DNA of 57,406 nt from Microcystis aeruginosa Ma_SC_T_19800800_S464 (GTDB taxonomy: Bacteria > Cyanobacteriota > Cyanobacteriia > Cyanobacteriales > Microcystaceae). The stretch is taken from assembly GCA_007095785.1 (NCBI GenBank), contig SFBL01000021.1, forward strand, positions 1 to 57,406, given 5' to 3'. The notes under the pieces were generated by a model. That model had not been told where the DNA came from, made no database searches, and saw only the letters and a list, made by a program, of their open reading frames with translations. Below, one piece after another: positions 1 through 9,576 of the stretch. Every line of letters begins with the position of its first letter. Position 1 is the stretch's first letter. Made by a program: the position numbers and the translations under genes.

Positions 1-96
1 AGACGGCGATCACCCAATTATTTTCTATTAAGAAATCTATTTTGAGGTCAAATCGCCGGAATAACCATTTCATCAAGTGTTGGGGGATCGCCGTCT
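1..96. repeat. Inverted-repeat element at the window edge
   Basis: The first 11 bases (AGACGGCGATC) are the exact reverse complement of positions 86-96. With one mismatch the inverted repeat extends to about 17 bp (1-17 against 80-96). About 60 bp of AT-rich DNA lies between the arms, and no open reading frame fits. It looks like a small non-autonomous element or a large hairpin. The element may extend beyond the window. Confidence 0.6.
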
Positions 97-117
97 CCGA
101 GAGTGACAAAAGAGGGA

Positions 118-213
118 TATAGCGTTTCTCGCATCTGTGAGGTACAGTTCAACCTTTGCTGATTAAGTTTTTCAGGATTGAGAATGTACCTCTTGTGAAC
201 AGGAAACGCTATA
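118..213. repeat. 96-bp MITE-like element
   Basis: TATAGCGTTTC at 118-128 is matched by GAAACGCTATA at 203-213, a perfect 11-bp terminal inverted repeat. A second matching block (GAGGTACA near 140 against TGTACCTC near 186) makes the ends an imperfect inverted repeat of about 28 bp. There is no coding capacity. The remaining stretch to 303 shows no gene or clear signal. Confidence 0.65.
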
Positions 214-303
214 GACTAGATCCTAACGTCAACCGTTGATCAAGCTGTTGGGATACAATCCAGCAAGGACAAGAGAGCCTGTTTACAGAACCGATCGATC
301 GCT

Positions 304-1545
304 TTAAGTGGTGTACTCTGCGTTAATTTTGACGTAATCGTAACTAAGATCGCAACCCCAGGCCGTACCTGTTCCCGAACCGTTACCGATACAGATAGAC
401 ATTAAAACGGTATCTTCTCGTAAATAAGCCCCGCTTGCTGCCGCTTTCAGGTAATTACTGGCACTAGCTCGATCGAACGCCAGAGGTTGACCATTTTCCA
501 TCATCACGAAGTCGCCTAACTTGATTTGTAGGTCTTCTTGATGGAAGACAACCCCGGCCCGTCCCGCCGCCGCCGCAATTCGTCCCCAGTTGGGATCTCG
601 ACCGAAAACCGCCGATTTTACTAAGGAAGAACCGGCAATGGTGCGAGCAATCTGACGAGCGGACTGATCATCAGCCGCCCCCGAAACCCGCACTTCTATT
701 AAACAGGTGGCTCCTTCCCCATCCCGGGCGATCGCTTTGGCCAAGTATTGACAAACTTCCGTTAACATGGCCTCTAACTTTTGGGCATCCCGGCCCATTT
801 CTGTGATCGCCGTGGTGCGCGATTGACCGTTAGCCAAGGCGATCAGACTGTCATTGGTACTGGTGTCCCCATCCACCGTAATCTGATTAAAACTTTTATT
901 GGCCGCCCGACTTAACATATTTTGCCAGAGAACCGTCGATACTGCGGCATCACAGGTAATAAAGGAGAGCATGGTCGCCATATTCGGGTGAATCATCCCC
1001 GATCCCTTGGCAATTCCCCCAATTGTGACCGGACGACCATCGATGGTGGTTTGCAAGGCGATCGATTTGGGGACTAGATCCGTGGTCATAATCGCCCGGG
1101 CCGTGCTTTCGCCACCATTTTCCGACAATAAACCCGCTAAGGTCGGTAAAGCGGCGGTTAACGCATCCATGCGAATCCGTTGCCCGATCACTCCCGTAGA
1201 AGCCAGCAAAATTGCATCGGCGGGAATCCCTAAAACTTGGCTCAAGGCGGCGGCACTGTCGAGAGCGTCTTGCCATCCGGCCTCCCCCGTGGCGGCGTTT
1301 GCTTGGCCGGCATTACACAAAATCGCCCTGGCGCTGGCTTTAGTTTGGAGGCGTTGACGGCAATAATCGACGCAAGCGGCCCGCACTTGACTGGTGGTAA
1401 AGACTCCAGCGGCGATCGCTTCTGTTTCCGAGACAATTAGGGCTAAATCGGGCAAACCGGACGGTTTGAGCAACGCAGCCATCCCTGCGGATTTAAATCC
1501 TTTTGGGGCGGTGATCCCCCCCTCTATTTCCTGCCAATCGGCCAT
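304..1545 (-). CDS. argJ: Bifunctional glutamate N-acetyltransferase / N-acetylglutamate synthase ArgJ
   Basis: ArgJ moves the acetyl group from N-acetylornithine to glutamate, recycling it in arginine synthesis; many members also make N-acetylglutamate from acetyl-CoA. The 413-residue protein has the family's usual length. It carries the autoproteolysis site in HPNMATML, where Thr191 becomes the N-terminal nucleophile of the beta chain. The GVFTTSQVRAA region near residue 48 is also family-typical. I start at ATG 1545 rather than the longer 1566 because AGGAGA lies a suitable distance upstream of it and MADWQEIEGG aligns with ArgJ N-termini. The enzyme is cytoplasmic. It stands alone and is transcribed away from the window edge elements. 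Confidence 0.95.
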   Translation of the reverse strand: MADWQEIEGGITAPKGFKSAGMAALLKPSGLPDLALIVSETEAIAAGVFTTSQVRAACVDYCRQRLQTKASARAILCNAGQANAATGEAGWQDALDSAAALSQVLGIPADAILLASTGVIGQRIRMDALTAALPTLAGLLSENGGESTARAIMTTDLVPKSIALQTTIDGRPVTIGGIAKGSGMIHPNMATMLSFITCDAAVSTVLWQNMLSRAANKSFNQITVDGDTSTNDSLIALANGQSRTTAITEMGRDAQKLEAMLTEVCQYLAKAIARDGEGATCLIEVRVSGAADDQSARQIARTIAGSSLVKSAVFGRDPNWGRIAAAAGRAGVVFHQEDLQIKLGDFVMMENGQPLAFDRASASNYLKAAASGAYLREDTVLMSICIGNGSGTGTAWGCDLSYDYVKINAEYTT

Positions 1546-1702
1546 TTTCTCCCGTCTCCTACTCAAATTCGACGATCGATTATAGCAAGTAAAAAGCCAA
1601 AAAGTAGCAAAGGGTTTGACCGTTGCGGGTTGGGGAGAAGGGAGCGGGGGGATAAATAAAAATCATCTCCTGTCTCCCGTCTCGGAGTCTCCTGTGTTCT
1701 GA

Positions 1703-2803
1703 TTAAGCTGTCTCTTGGGCAGCGGCTAATTCCGCCAGTTTTCCCTGTTGATCCTTGGCGATACAGGATTGAATCACCTCTTCGATATCGCCGTCTAAAA
1801 TGCGATCAAGAGAAAAATTCTGATTTAAGCGATGATCGGTGAGACGATTATCCTTATAGTTATAGGTGCGAATTTTTTCCGAACGGGAACCGGTTCCCAC
1901 CTGAGAGCGTCGCATGGAACTGACTGCTTCCTGTTGTTCCTGTAACTTCATATCGTACAGTTTCGCCCGGAGAATCTGCATAGCTCGTTCCCGGTTTTGC
2001 AATTGCGATCGCTCTTCGGTGCAGAAAACCCGGATTCCCGTGGGTTTATGGATTAAATCGACGGCAGTTTCCACTTTATTGACATTTTGACCGCCTGCTC
2101 CCCCGGATCTAGCTGTGGTTAACTCAATATCCTTGGGATCGATATGCACTTCCACATCGTCCACTTCTGGCATAATCGCCACAGTAGCGGTGGAAGTGTG
2201 GACGCGACCACTCGCTTCTGTCAGAGGAACCCGCTGCACTCGATGGACTCCCGCCTCAAATTTCAGCTTACTATAGACGTTATCGCCTTTAATCTCTAAA
2301 ATTGCCTCTTTAAATCCGCCCATATCCGCCGGAGATTCACTCAAAAGGCTAACTTTCCAGTTTTGAGTTTCGGCATATTTTGAGTACAAACGCACTAAAT
2401 CCCCCGCCCAAATACTGGCCTCATCTCCCCCGGTCCCGGCGCGAATTTCCAGCATGATATTCTTTTCATCGAGGGGATCCCGGGGCAGCAGCAGAATGGT
2501 TAATTGGTCTTCCAAAGTGGCGATTTTTTCCTCTAATTCTGCCACTTCTAGGGCGGCCATTTCCCGTAATTCGGGATCGCTGGCGGATTCTTTGAAGATT
2601 TGTTTCGCACCGATTAAATCCTCTTGACTTTTTTGCCAAATTTCGTAGGTGTTGACCGTTTCCTCTAGGGAAGCGCGGGATTTGGCCAGACGATGCAATT
2701 CACCCGGATTACTGGTGACATCCGGATCCGCTAGACGACGGGTTAATTCTGTGTAGGTCTGTTCTACAGATTGTAGTTTGTTGAGTAAATAACTTTCAGC
2801 CAT
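1703..2803 (-). CDS. prfA: Peptide chain release factor 1
   Basis: Class I release factor that reads UAA and UAG and triggers peptidyl-tRNA hydrolysis on the ribosome. The 366-residue protein has the catalytic GGQ at residues 237-239, the loop whose glutamine is normally methylated. The codon-reading tripeptide is P-L-T at 193-195, the PxT type of RF1 and not the SPF of RF2. The N-terminal helical domain covers about residues 1-100. The gene lies downstream of a repeat-rich gap and 158 bp from argJ on the same strand, with no sign of a shared operon. Confidence 0.96.
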   Translation of the reverse strand: MAESYLLNKLQSVEQTYTELTRRLADPDVTSNPGELHRLAKSRASLEETVNTYEIWQKSQEDLIGAKQIFKESASDPELREMAALEVAELEEKIATLEDQLTILLLPRDPLDEKNIMLEIRAGTGGDEASIWAGDLVRLYSKYAETQNWKVSLLSESPADMGGFKEAILEIKGDNVYSKLKFEAGVHRVQRVPLTEASGRVHTSTATVAIMPEVDDVEVHIDPKDIELTTARSGGAGGQNVNKVETAVDLIHKPTGIRVFCTEERSQLQNRERAMQILRAKLYDMKLQEQQEAVSSMRRSQVGTGSRSEKIRTYNYKDNRLTDHRLNQNFSLDRILDGDIEEVIQSCIAKDQQGKLAELAAAQETA

Positions 2804-3427
2804 AATCGATAGCCACCAATAGGGTTAAACGGGGTTAATTTGAAGATAACCCGCAAATTCACTGGATTAGAAGCCTCTGAGAGATAATAGAGACGCAATC
2901 CTTTTAATTGTCTTAATTTTCTTTGTCTGGAGTTCTGCGAGCTAGGAAAAATCCCGCTCAACTGCTGACAGTCAGTCAGTTTTGCTAATACTTAGAAATA
3001 TTTTTAGGCCAGCAAGCGGCAAGGGAAGACATTTTTTTCTTAACCAGATTATTCCTATATCTGAAGCTATCATTTTTTGGCCAGTTTGAGCAAGTAATGT
3101 TAAATCCTGTTTAAAAGCAGGGAGTGGGGAGTATTTTCAGTTATCAGTGACCAGTAACCAGTTATCAGTGGGGTAGTGGGGTAGTGGGGTAGTGGGGTAG
3201 TGGGGAGACCACTTCGTGCGCGTTGCGGGGGAGATGGGAGATGGGAGCAGGGAGAAAAAAGCTGATAACCGATAACTAATCACTGATAACTAATCACTGA
3301 TAACTGATCACTGATAACTGATCACTGATAACTGATCACTGAATACTAAACCTGTCGGAAAGGGGGACAAAAAATGCTAGGATGGCGAAAGCACAGAGAA
3401 AAGTGAAAGAAAGGAATATAGCTTTAC
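2804..3427. other. Repeat-rich intergenic region between prfA and pnp
   Basis: This 624-bp gap between divergent genes has no credible gene. At about 3167-3204 there are four tandem copies of the 8-mer GGGGTAGT. From 3262 to 3341 there is an array of a 15-mer built as GATAACTGATCACTG, with diverged first units. Between them lies a purine-rich stretch (gagatgggagatggg). The array ends 87 bp before the pnp start, so any pnp promoter must lie inside it or in those last 87 bp. Confidence 0.7.
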
Positions 3428-5581
3428 ATGGAAGAGTTTGACAAGTCAATATCCTTTGATGGCAGGGATATTCGACTAAAAATAGGGCTTTTAGCCCCCC
3501 AAGCTGGCGGTAGTGTTCTGATCCAATCGGGAGAAACGGCAGTTTTAGTGACAGCAACCACCGCCAAGGCCAGAGAAGGAGTAGATTTCCTGCCCTTAAC
3601 CGTTGATTACGAAGAAAGATTATATGCCGCCGGGCGCATCCCGGGAGGATTTTTGCGTCGTGAAGGTCGTCCCCCGGAAAAAGCGATTCTGACCGGTCGT
3701 TTGATCGATCGCCCCCTGCGGCCTCTATTCCCCAGTTGGCTACGGGATGATATTCAGGTGGTCGCTACGACCCTCTCGATGGATGAGGAAGTCCCCCCAG
3801 ATGTTTTGGCCGTTACCGGGGCTTCTGTGGCGGTTTTGTTGGCAGGTATTCCCTTCCAAGGACCGATGGCAGCGGTGCGCGTCGGTTTACTAGGGGATGA
3901 ATTTATCATCAATCCCACCTACAAGGAAATCCATAACGGAGAATTGGATTTAGTGGTGGCCGGTAGTCCCGAAGGGGTGGTGATGATCGAAGCGGGAGCC
4001 AATCAGTTACCGGAACGGGATATTATTGAGGCGATCGATTTTGGTTATGAAGCGGTCCGCGATCTGATCACCGCTCAACGGGAATTGATCGATCAGTTGG
4101 GTATTCCCCTCGTCACCCGAGAAGCTCCAGCAGTCAACGAAACCGTGCATAATTTCCTAAAAGAACAAGCTAAAGAGGAAATTAAACAGATTCTCTCTCA
4201 GTTTACCCTCAGCAAAACCGAACGGGATGAGAAATTAGAGGCGATCGAAAATCGGATCAAGGAAACGATAACCGCTCTCCCCGATGAAGATCCCTTAAAA
4301 GCTCCAACGCTGGAAGAGCCGAAGTTAATCGGTAATCTCTTTAAGGATCTGACCAAAAAACTGATGCGCGCCCAAATTATCGAGGATGGGGTGCGGGTTG
4401 ATGGTCGTAAACTGGACGAAGTACGGCCGATTTCTTGCCGGGTGGGAGTTTTACCCCGTCGGGTTCACGGTAGCGGTTTGTTTAATCGCGGTTTAACCCA
4501 GGTGCTTTCGATCGCCACCCTTGGCACCCCCGGTGATGCTCAGGATTTGGGGGACGACCTCCATCCCGAAGACGAAAAACGCTATCTTCATCACTACAAT
4601 TTCCCCCCCTTTTCCGTTGGTGAAACCCGTCCCATGCGCTCTCCTGGCCGTCGAGAAATCGGTCACGGTGCTTTAGCGGAAAGGGCGATCGTGCCTGTCC
4701 TTCCCCCCCAGGAGGAATTTCCCTATGTGCTGCGGGTGGTGTCGGAAGTCCTCTCTTCTAATGGTTCCACCTCCATGGGTTCCGTGTGCGGTTCTACCCT
4801 AGCGCTGATGGATGCCGGTGTTCCCCTGAAAAAACCCGTTAGCGGTGCGGCCATGGGTTTAATTAAGGAAGGGGAAGAAGTGCGGATTTTGACCGATATC
4901 CAGGGTATAGAGGATTTTCTGGGAGATATGGACTTTAAGGTGGCTGGCACTGATTCTGGCATCACCGCTCTCCAGATGGATATGAAAATACCCGGTTTAA
5001 CCATGGAAGTGGTGGCCAAGGCGATCGAACAAGCTTTACCGGCCCGCAAACATATCCTAGAGAAGATGTTAGCGACCCTAGAAAAACCCCGCACGGAATT
5101 ATCTCCCCACGCACCCCGGTTATTGACGATCAAGATCGATCCAGATCTGATCGGGTTAGTCATCGGGCCAGGTGGTAAGACGGTTAAAGGGATTACTGAA
5201 CAGACCGGCACGAAAATCGACATCGATGACGATGGGACTGTCACCATTTCCTCCACCGATGGGGAACAGGCCGAAAAAGCTAAACGACTGATCTACAATA
5301 TGACCCGCAAACTCAATGAGGGTGAGGTTTATCTCGGTCGCGTGACTCGCATTATCCAAATCGGCGCTTTTGTGGAAGTTTTGCCGGGGAAAGAGGGAAT
5401 GATCCATATTTCCCAATTGGCCGAGGGACGCGTCGGTAAGGTCGAAGATGAAGTGGCCGTGGGGGATGAGGTGTTAGTTAAGGTACGGGAGATCGATAGT
5501 AAAGGTCGTCTCAATCTTACCCGTCTCGGTATTCATCCCGATGAGGCCGCCTCTGCCCGTAAGGCTGCTACTGTAGTCTAG
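3428..5581 (+). CDS. pnp: Polyribonucleotide nucleotidyltransferase (PNPase)
   Basis: Phosphorolytic 3'-5' exoribonuclease of RNA decay; in cyanobacteria PNPase is also held to be the main enzyme adding heteropolymeric tails. The 717-residue protein has two RNase PH domains (about 10-140 and 320-545) joined by a helical linker. A KH domain follows with the GxxG loop as IGPGGK near residue 580. An S1 domain comes last (about 630-700; [18 protein letters not shown]). All domains are full length. A strong terminator follows directly at 5603. It is monocistronic and convergent with rpsN. Confidence 0.97.
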   Translation: MEEFDKSISFDGRDIRLKIGLLAPQAGGSVLIQSGETAVLVTATTAKAREGVDFLPLTVDYEERLYAAGRIPGGFLRREGRPPEKAILTGRLIDRPLRPLFPSWLRDDIQVVATTLSMDEEVPPDVLAVTGASVAVLLAGIPFQGPMAAVRVGLLGDEFIINPTYKEIHNGELDLVVAGSPEGVVMIEAGANQLPERDIIEAIDFGYEAVRDLITAQRELIDQLGIPLVTREAPAVNETVHNFLKEQAKEEIKQILSQFTLSKTERDEKLEAIENRIKETITALPDEDPLKAPTLEEPKLIGNLFKDLTKKLMRAQIIEDGVRVDGRKLDEVRPISCRVGVLPRRVHGSGLFNRGLTQVLSIATLGTPGDAQDLGDDLHPEDEKRYLHHYNFPPFSVGETRPMRSPGRREIGHGALAERAIVPVLPPQEEFPYVLRVVSEVLSSNGSTSMGSVCGSTLALMDAGVPLKKPVSGAAMGLIKEGEEVRILTDIQGIEDFLGDMDFKVAGTDSGITALQMDMKIPGLTMEVVAKAIEQALPARKHILEKMLATLEKPRTELSPHAPRLLTIKIDPDLIGLVIGPGGKTVKGITEQTGTKIDIDDDGTVTISSTDGEQAEKAKRLIYNMTRKLNEGEVYLGRVTRIIQIGAFVEVLPGKEGMIHISQLAEGRVGKVEDEVAVGDEVLVKVREIDSKGRLNLTRLGIHPDEAASARKAATVV

Positions 5582-5602
5582 GTGGATTTTTTGTTCATGG
5601 TT

Positions 5603-5633
5603 AACTCTCGATCGCTCGATCGAGAGTTTTTTT
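5603..5633 (+). terminator. Rho-independent terminator of pnp
   Basis: A perfect 12-bp stem, AACTCTCGATCG pairing with CGATCGAGAGTT, has a tight CT-centred loop and runs into seven T residues. It begins 22 bp after the pnp stop codon. Confidence 0.9.
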
Positions 5634-5649
5634 ATCGCTAAAATTACCT

Positions 5650-5686
5650 AAAAATAGCAATAGAGACGCAAAAACCACGCCTCTAT
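5650..5686 (-). terminator. Possible terminator of rpsN
   Basis: On the minus strand ATAGAGGCG pairs with CGTCTCTAT (one G-U pair), starting 30 bp past the rpsN stop. The tail is TGCTATTTTTAG, so the T-run is interrupted and the call is moderate. Confidence 0.5.
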
Positions 5687-5716
5687 CCCGGTATTTTCCC
5701 TAGATATTGTTTCTGA

Positions 5717-6019
5717 CTACCAGCTAGACTTGACCACACCGGGTAAAAGACCTTGGTGGGCCCATTCGCGTAAAACGTTGCGGGATAAACCAAAATCGCG
5801 ATAGTATCCTCTCGGTCTGCCGGTCGTTAAACAACGGTTGCGGTGACGACTAGGGGCGCTATTGCGGGGTAATTCCTGTAATTTTTGGTGAATTGCCAGT
5901 TTTTCTTCAAAATCCTCGGCGGTGCGGAATTGTTCTTTTAGTTCCGCTCTTTTAGCTTCGTATTTTTGTCTGAGACGAGCGCGTTTTTTCTCGCGTTCTA
6001 CCATCGATTTTTTTGCCAT
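5717..6019 (-). CDS. rpsN: 30S ribosomal protein S14
   Basis: Small-subunit protein S14, here the zinc-free 100-residue type that most cyanobacteria carry. The C-terminal block with [18 protein letters not shown] and the [18 protein letters not shown] end are diagnostic. No CxxC zinc pairs are present. I start at ATG 6019 ([12 protein letters not shown]) rather than 6058, since the extra 13 residues are not part of the family and a GAG lies upstream of the internal ATG. The gene is separate from the main ribosomal protein clusters, as is usual in cyanobacteria. Confidence 0.95.
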   Translation of the reverse strand: MAKKSMVEREKKRARLRQKYEAKRAELKEQFRTAEDFEEKLAIHQKLQELPRNSAPSRHRNRCLTTGRPRGYYRDFGLSRNVLREWAHQGLLPGVVKSSW

Positions 6020-6139
6020 GGGGTTTCTCGAAAAAGATTTAACCTGTAAAGACAGCATTTCCTATTATAACCTCAAACACCGGTGACAAAGGTGACATTT
6101 GTTGATATTAATTCTTAAAGTCCTAGTTGAAAATTTTCT

Positions 6140-6679
6140 ATGTCTGAACCGCCTCAATTTCTCCAACAACGTCTTTTTTATCAAGGTCGTGTCTTTCAAT
6201 TTGAAGTCTCGAAACTGCGTTTACCTAACGGTGTCGAGGGAGAATGGGAATGTGTGCGTCATCCGGGGGGTGCTTTAGCAGTTCCAATCACCAAGGAAGG
6301 TCAATTAGTTTTAGTACGTCAGTATCGATTTAGTTTGCAAGCTCGAATTCTGGAATTTCCCGCAGGGACAATTGATGAAGGAGAAGACCCTGCTACGACG
6401 GTAAAACGAGAATTAGAGGAAGAAGCCGGCTATCGCGCCCACAATTGGCAATCTTTGGGTAAATTTGCCCTGGCACCGGGTTATTCCGATGAATACATCT
6501 ATGCTTTTCTGGCCCGGGATCTGGAAAAATTAAGCTTGCCCCCCGCTCAAGATGCCGATGAAGATCTAGAAGTGGTTTTTATGAGTTTTGAGGAAATGGA
6601 ATCAGCGATCGCCAGGGGAGAATCGATCGATGCTAAAACTATTACTAGCTTCTATCTGGCCCGTTTAGCCCTTAATTAA
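6140..6679 (+). CDS. Nudix hydrolase, ADP-ribose pyrophosphatase type
   Basis: Hydrolyses a nucleoside diphosphate linked to another moiety, most likely ADP-ribose to AMP and ribose 5-phosphate. The 179-residue protein has a complete Nudix box at residues 76-98: G76, E82, then REL at 90-92, EE at 94-95 and G97. The upstream GGALAVPI and the VRQYRF segment are typical of the NudF/ADP-ribose branch; the exact substrate is inferred. It ends with an 8-bp overlap against the convergent small membrane protein gene. Confidence 0.88.
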   Translation: MSEPPQFLQQRLFYQGRVFQFEVSKLRLPNGVEGEWECVRHPGGALAVPITKEGQLVLVRQYRFSLQARILEFPAGTIDEGEDPATTVKRELEEEAGYRAHNWQSLGKFALAPGYSDEYIYAFLARDLEKLSLPPAQDADEDLEVVFMSFEEMESAIARGESIDAKTITSFYLARLALN

Positions 6680-6854
6680 TCTTTTCAATCACCGCTTGTC
6701 CTAGTTGAATCAACTCAAAACCGATAAAAAGGCTTAAAATCACAGTGACAGCCTGATTAAGTAGGGGTATATTGCCTTTGCCTAGAACAGAAGCGACGAA
6801 TTTGACCACAACTAAAACGAGAGCGCTAACAATGGCGATTTTGACGGCTATCAT
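6672..6854 (-). CDS. Small two-helix membrane protein
   Basis: A 60-residue protein that is almost entirely hydrophobic, with two predicted membrane helices (about 3-24 and 33-52) joined by a short polar loop containing GKGN. I do not recognise a function. The reading frame looks real because it is compact, has an ATG start, lies in the gap between two plus-strand genes, and only its last 8 bp overlap a neighbour. Confidence 0.6.
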   Translation of the reverse strand: MIAVKIAIVSALVLVVVKFVASVLGKGNIPLLNQAVTVILSLFIGFELIQLGQAVIEKIN

Positions 6855-7040
6855 AGATTAATTTTTCCTCACGGTTAACCGAATTATACTATTTCCAGAC
6901 TTTTTCTGGCTAGTTTCGTCTTGGGTTTGATACAAAATTTAGCATTTTGGTGGAGAGCGCTCCTGTCATTGCCAAAAATGCCCAGGTTTTTGTTAAGAAT
7001 TGTAAAATGTAGTTAGATTTATTTACTCATAAGGGGATTT

Positions 7041-9266
7041 ATGTCTAACCAAGAATCGATTTTTCCGTTACCTCAAAAACCAGTGTATTCCTCCCTATTC
7101 AAGTGGATTTTAGCAATAATATCAGTTATTTTAATTATGTTAGCAGTGCTCGGCGGGCTAATGATGGTCAGTTTATCATTATCTTGGCCAGAACACAATA
7201 TTTATCGATTACTCCTTGGTTTAGCAGAAGATTTTTTTAACCCCTTTGCTTGGATCAAAGTTCCCACAGTTACTAATAGCTATCAATTATTATTACCCAC
7301 GGTTATCCTGCTAATTTTTACGCAGTTAATCATTTTCTTGTCTCCGCGTCCGCAAGTTTGGTCAAGATTAGTCATTATTTCTATCACTCTAGCTATCACC
7401 CTGCGCTATCTAGTCTGGAGGATTCTGGAAACCTTAAATCTTTCTACTCCTCTCAATGGCTTTTTTAGTTTACTGCTTTTAGGCATTGAGATGATGGTTT
7501 TAAGTGGTAGCATAATTCAGTTAGTTTTAGTCTTAACCACGAAAGATAGACGCAAAGAAGCTGATTTTTATAGCCAAGCAGTGATCAATAAACAGTATTT
7601 GCCCACGGTAGATATCCTCATTCCCACCTATAATGAGCCAGCCTTCATCTTAACCAGAACTATTATCGGTTGTCAAGCCCTGAATTATCCCCATAAAAAT
7701 GTTTATATTCTCGATGATACCCAGAGATCAGAAATTCATCAATTGGCAGAAAAATTAAATTGTCATTATCTGACTCGTGAGGATAGAAAAAATGCTAAAG
7801 CAGGTAATTTAAACCATGCTCTCAGACAAACTCAAGGGGAATTAGTGGCAGTTTTTGATGCAGATTTTATCCCTTGTCGGAATTTTCTAGAAAGAACTGT
7901 TGGCTGGTTTCAAAATCCCAAAATTGCCTTAGTGCAAACTCCCCAAAGCTTTTATAATGCTGATCCTATCGCCCATAACTTAGGTTTAGAAAATATCGTT
8001 ACTCCCGACGAAGAATTATTTTATCGTCATATCCAACCAGCTAAAGATGGGGTGGGTAGTCCTGTCTGTGCTGGCACTTCTTTTATTGTCAGAAGAAAAG
8101 CATTAGAGGAAGTGGGCTGCTTTAATATAGAATCTATTAGTGAAGATTATTTCACTGGGATTGCTATATCTGCCAAAGGTTATGAAGTTATTTACTTAAA
8201 TGAAAAACTCAGTGCTGGTTTATCTGCCGAAAGTTTATCAGCTTATTTACGGCAAAGATTGCGCTGGGCAAGAGGAACGTTACAGGCCTTTTTTATCAAA
8301 GCTAATCCCCTAAAAATTGCGGGATTAACTCTCCCTCAAAGATTGGCACACTTAGAAGGACTTTTATCTTGGTTTTCTCCCTTAGCTCGTTTATTTTCTC
8401 TGCTTATTCCTCTCCTTTATACCTTTGGTTATATAGTACCTTTGAACATTACCATCAATGAGACAATATATATATTTTTACCCTACATGATGCTGCAGTT
8501 AGCCACTTATCACTGGTTAAATTCTCGCTCGCGCTCGATTGTTTTTTCTGAGGTACTATCGATGATTATTTGTGTACCAACATCCCTAACAGTTCTCCAT
8601 GTTCTTTGGAAACCATTTGACAAAGGATTTCAGGTGACACCGAAGGGAATTGCTCGCCAAAATTATCAATATAATTGGCACTTATCCTACCCATTGCTGT
8701 TTTTTCTGACCATTACCTTAATTAGTATTTTCTTTAATTTACACCATCACAATTATCAAGCAAGTCCCCTAAATTTTGGCTTGATTTTGGCTATATATAA
8801 CGGGGTTATTATCATGACTGCTTTAGTGGCTTTATTGGAAGCTCCCCTCACCCTAGAAACTCAATATCAAGTGCTGAAATCTCCTGTTAATTTGATAACA
8901 GAATCGGATATAATTATACAGGGCAATCTCAAAAAACTTTCGGAAATAGGAGCAGAAATTCACCTGAGGGAACCCATCTACTCAGAAAAATTACTCCTAG
9001 ATATTTTAGGCGAAGATTTGCGCTTATCTGCTCATCTAGTCAATCTAGAAAAACGAGGAAAAATCTGGAAAGCAACCCTTAAATTCCAGCCACTTATCCT
9101 ATCAGAGCAGAGAAAATTAATTACTTTTTTATTCTGTCGTCCCCAGTGCTGGCAACCGAAAAATACGGCAGGAGAATTAAAATCCCTTTGGTTGCTAATT
9201 ATCAGCTTTTTTCGGGGGATAGGCTTAATTCGGCGAGAATTTTTGAATCGAAAAACAGCCCTTTAG
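7041..9266 (+). CDS. Cellulose synthase-like family 2 glycosyltransferase (BcsA-like)
   Basis: Membrane processive beta-glycosyltransferase of the BcsA/CesA type. The 741 residues start with several membrane helices (to about 170). A GT-A catalytic domain follows with D-D in LDDTQRSEIH, the DxD in FDADFIP, the general base region ISEDYFTG (SED for the usual TED) and the product-binding QRLRW motif. More membrane helices follow at about 430-595. The tail after residue 600 has the position and length of a PilZ domain, but I see no RxxxR and only a weak remnant of DxSxxG (KLSEIG). AAGGGG four bases before the ATG is a good ribosome site. No bcsB or other cellulose gene is adjacent. Product identity (cellulose or another beta-glucan) is inference. 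Confidence 0.85.
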   Translation: MSNQESIFPLPQKPVYSSLFKWILAIISVILIMLAVLGGLMMVSLSLSWPEHNIYRLLLGLAEDFFNPFAWIKVPTVTNSYQLLLPTVILLIFTQLIIFLSPRPQVWSRLVIISITLAITLRYLVWRILETLNLSTPLNGFFSLLLLGIEMMVLSGSIIQLVLVLTTKDRRKEADFYSQAVINKQYLPTVDILIPTYNEPAFILTRTIIGCQALNYPHKNVYILDDTQRSEIHQLAEKLNCHYLTREDRKNAKAGNLNHALRQTQGELVAVFDADFIPCRNFLERTVGWFQNPKIALVQTPQSFYNADPIAHNLGLENIVTPDEELFYRHIQPAKDGVGSPVCAGTSFIVRRKALEEVGCFNIESISEDYFTGIAISAKGYEVIYLNEKLSAGLSAESLSAYLRQRLRWARGTLQAFFIKANPLKIAGLTLPQRLAHLEGLLSWFSPLARLFSLLIPLLYTFGYIVPLNITINETIYIFLPYMMLQLATYHWLNSRSRSIVFSEVLSMIICVPTSLTVLHVLWKPFDKGFQVTPKGIARQNYQYNWHLSYPLLFFLTITLISIFFNLHHHNYQASPLNFGLILAIYNGVIIMTALVALLEAPLTLETQYQVLKSPVNLITESDIIIQGNLKKLSEIGAEIHLREPIYSEKLLLDILGEDLRLSAHLVNLEKRGKIWKATLKFQPLILSEQRKLITFLFCRPQCWQPKNTAGELKSLWLLIISFFRGIGLIRREFLNRKTAL

Positions 9267-9290
9267 TTTAGTCAAGAGTCGAAAACAATT

Positions 9291-9429
9291 AAGTAGCTGG
9301 TTATAATTAAATTAAAAATAGATTTTAGGTTCGATCCCCCCTGCCCCCCTTGATAAGGGGGGTGCCGATAGGCGGGGGGATCCCCTTTAATAAAGGGGGC
9401 ATCTGATAATTTTTAACGCCTACCTACTT
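9291..9429 (+). repeat. 139-bp palindromic element, intact copy
   Basis: Begins AAGTAGCTGGTTATAATT and ends TTAACGCCTACCTACTT. The middle carries paired G and C runs (gatcccccctgcccccc, ataaggggggtg, ggcggggggatcccc) able to fold into a strong cruciform. The same sequence occurs inverted and interrupted at 31340-31688. It fills most of the gap between the glycosyltransferase and the pilus protein genes; the rest holds no gene. Confidence 0.75.
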
Positions 9430-9576
9430 ATCGAAAAATTACTGGCTGATTATCCTATCAACTGGCCTTGTTCTGTGATTTCACTCACAGTGCTATTCCT
9501 GTATTCTCACAGTTTTCACTTGACCAAAAATTGATAGTATTGTAATAAAAGTAACCATTCTTAGATGGACTGGCTT

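Noticed and set aside
2764-2961. 65-residue minus-strand ORF before prfA
   Set aside because: It overlaps the prfA start in another frame and runs through AT-rich leader DNA.
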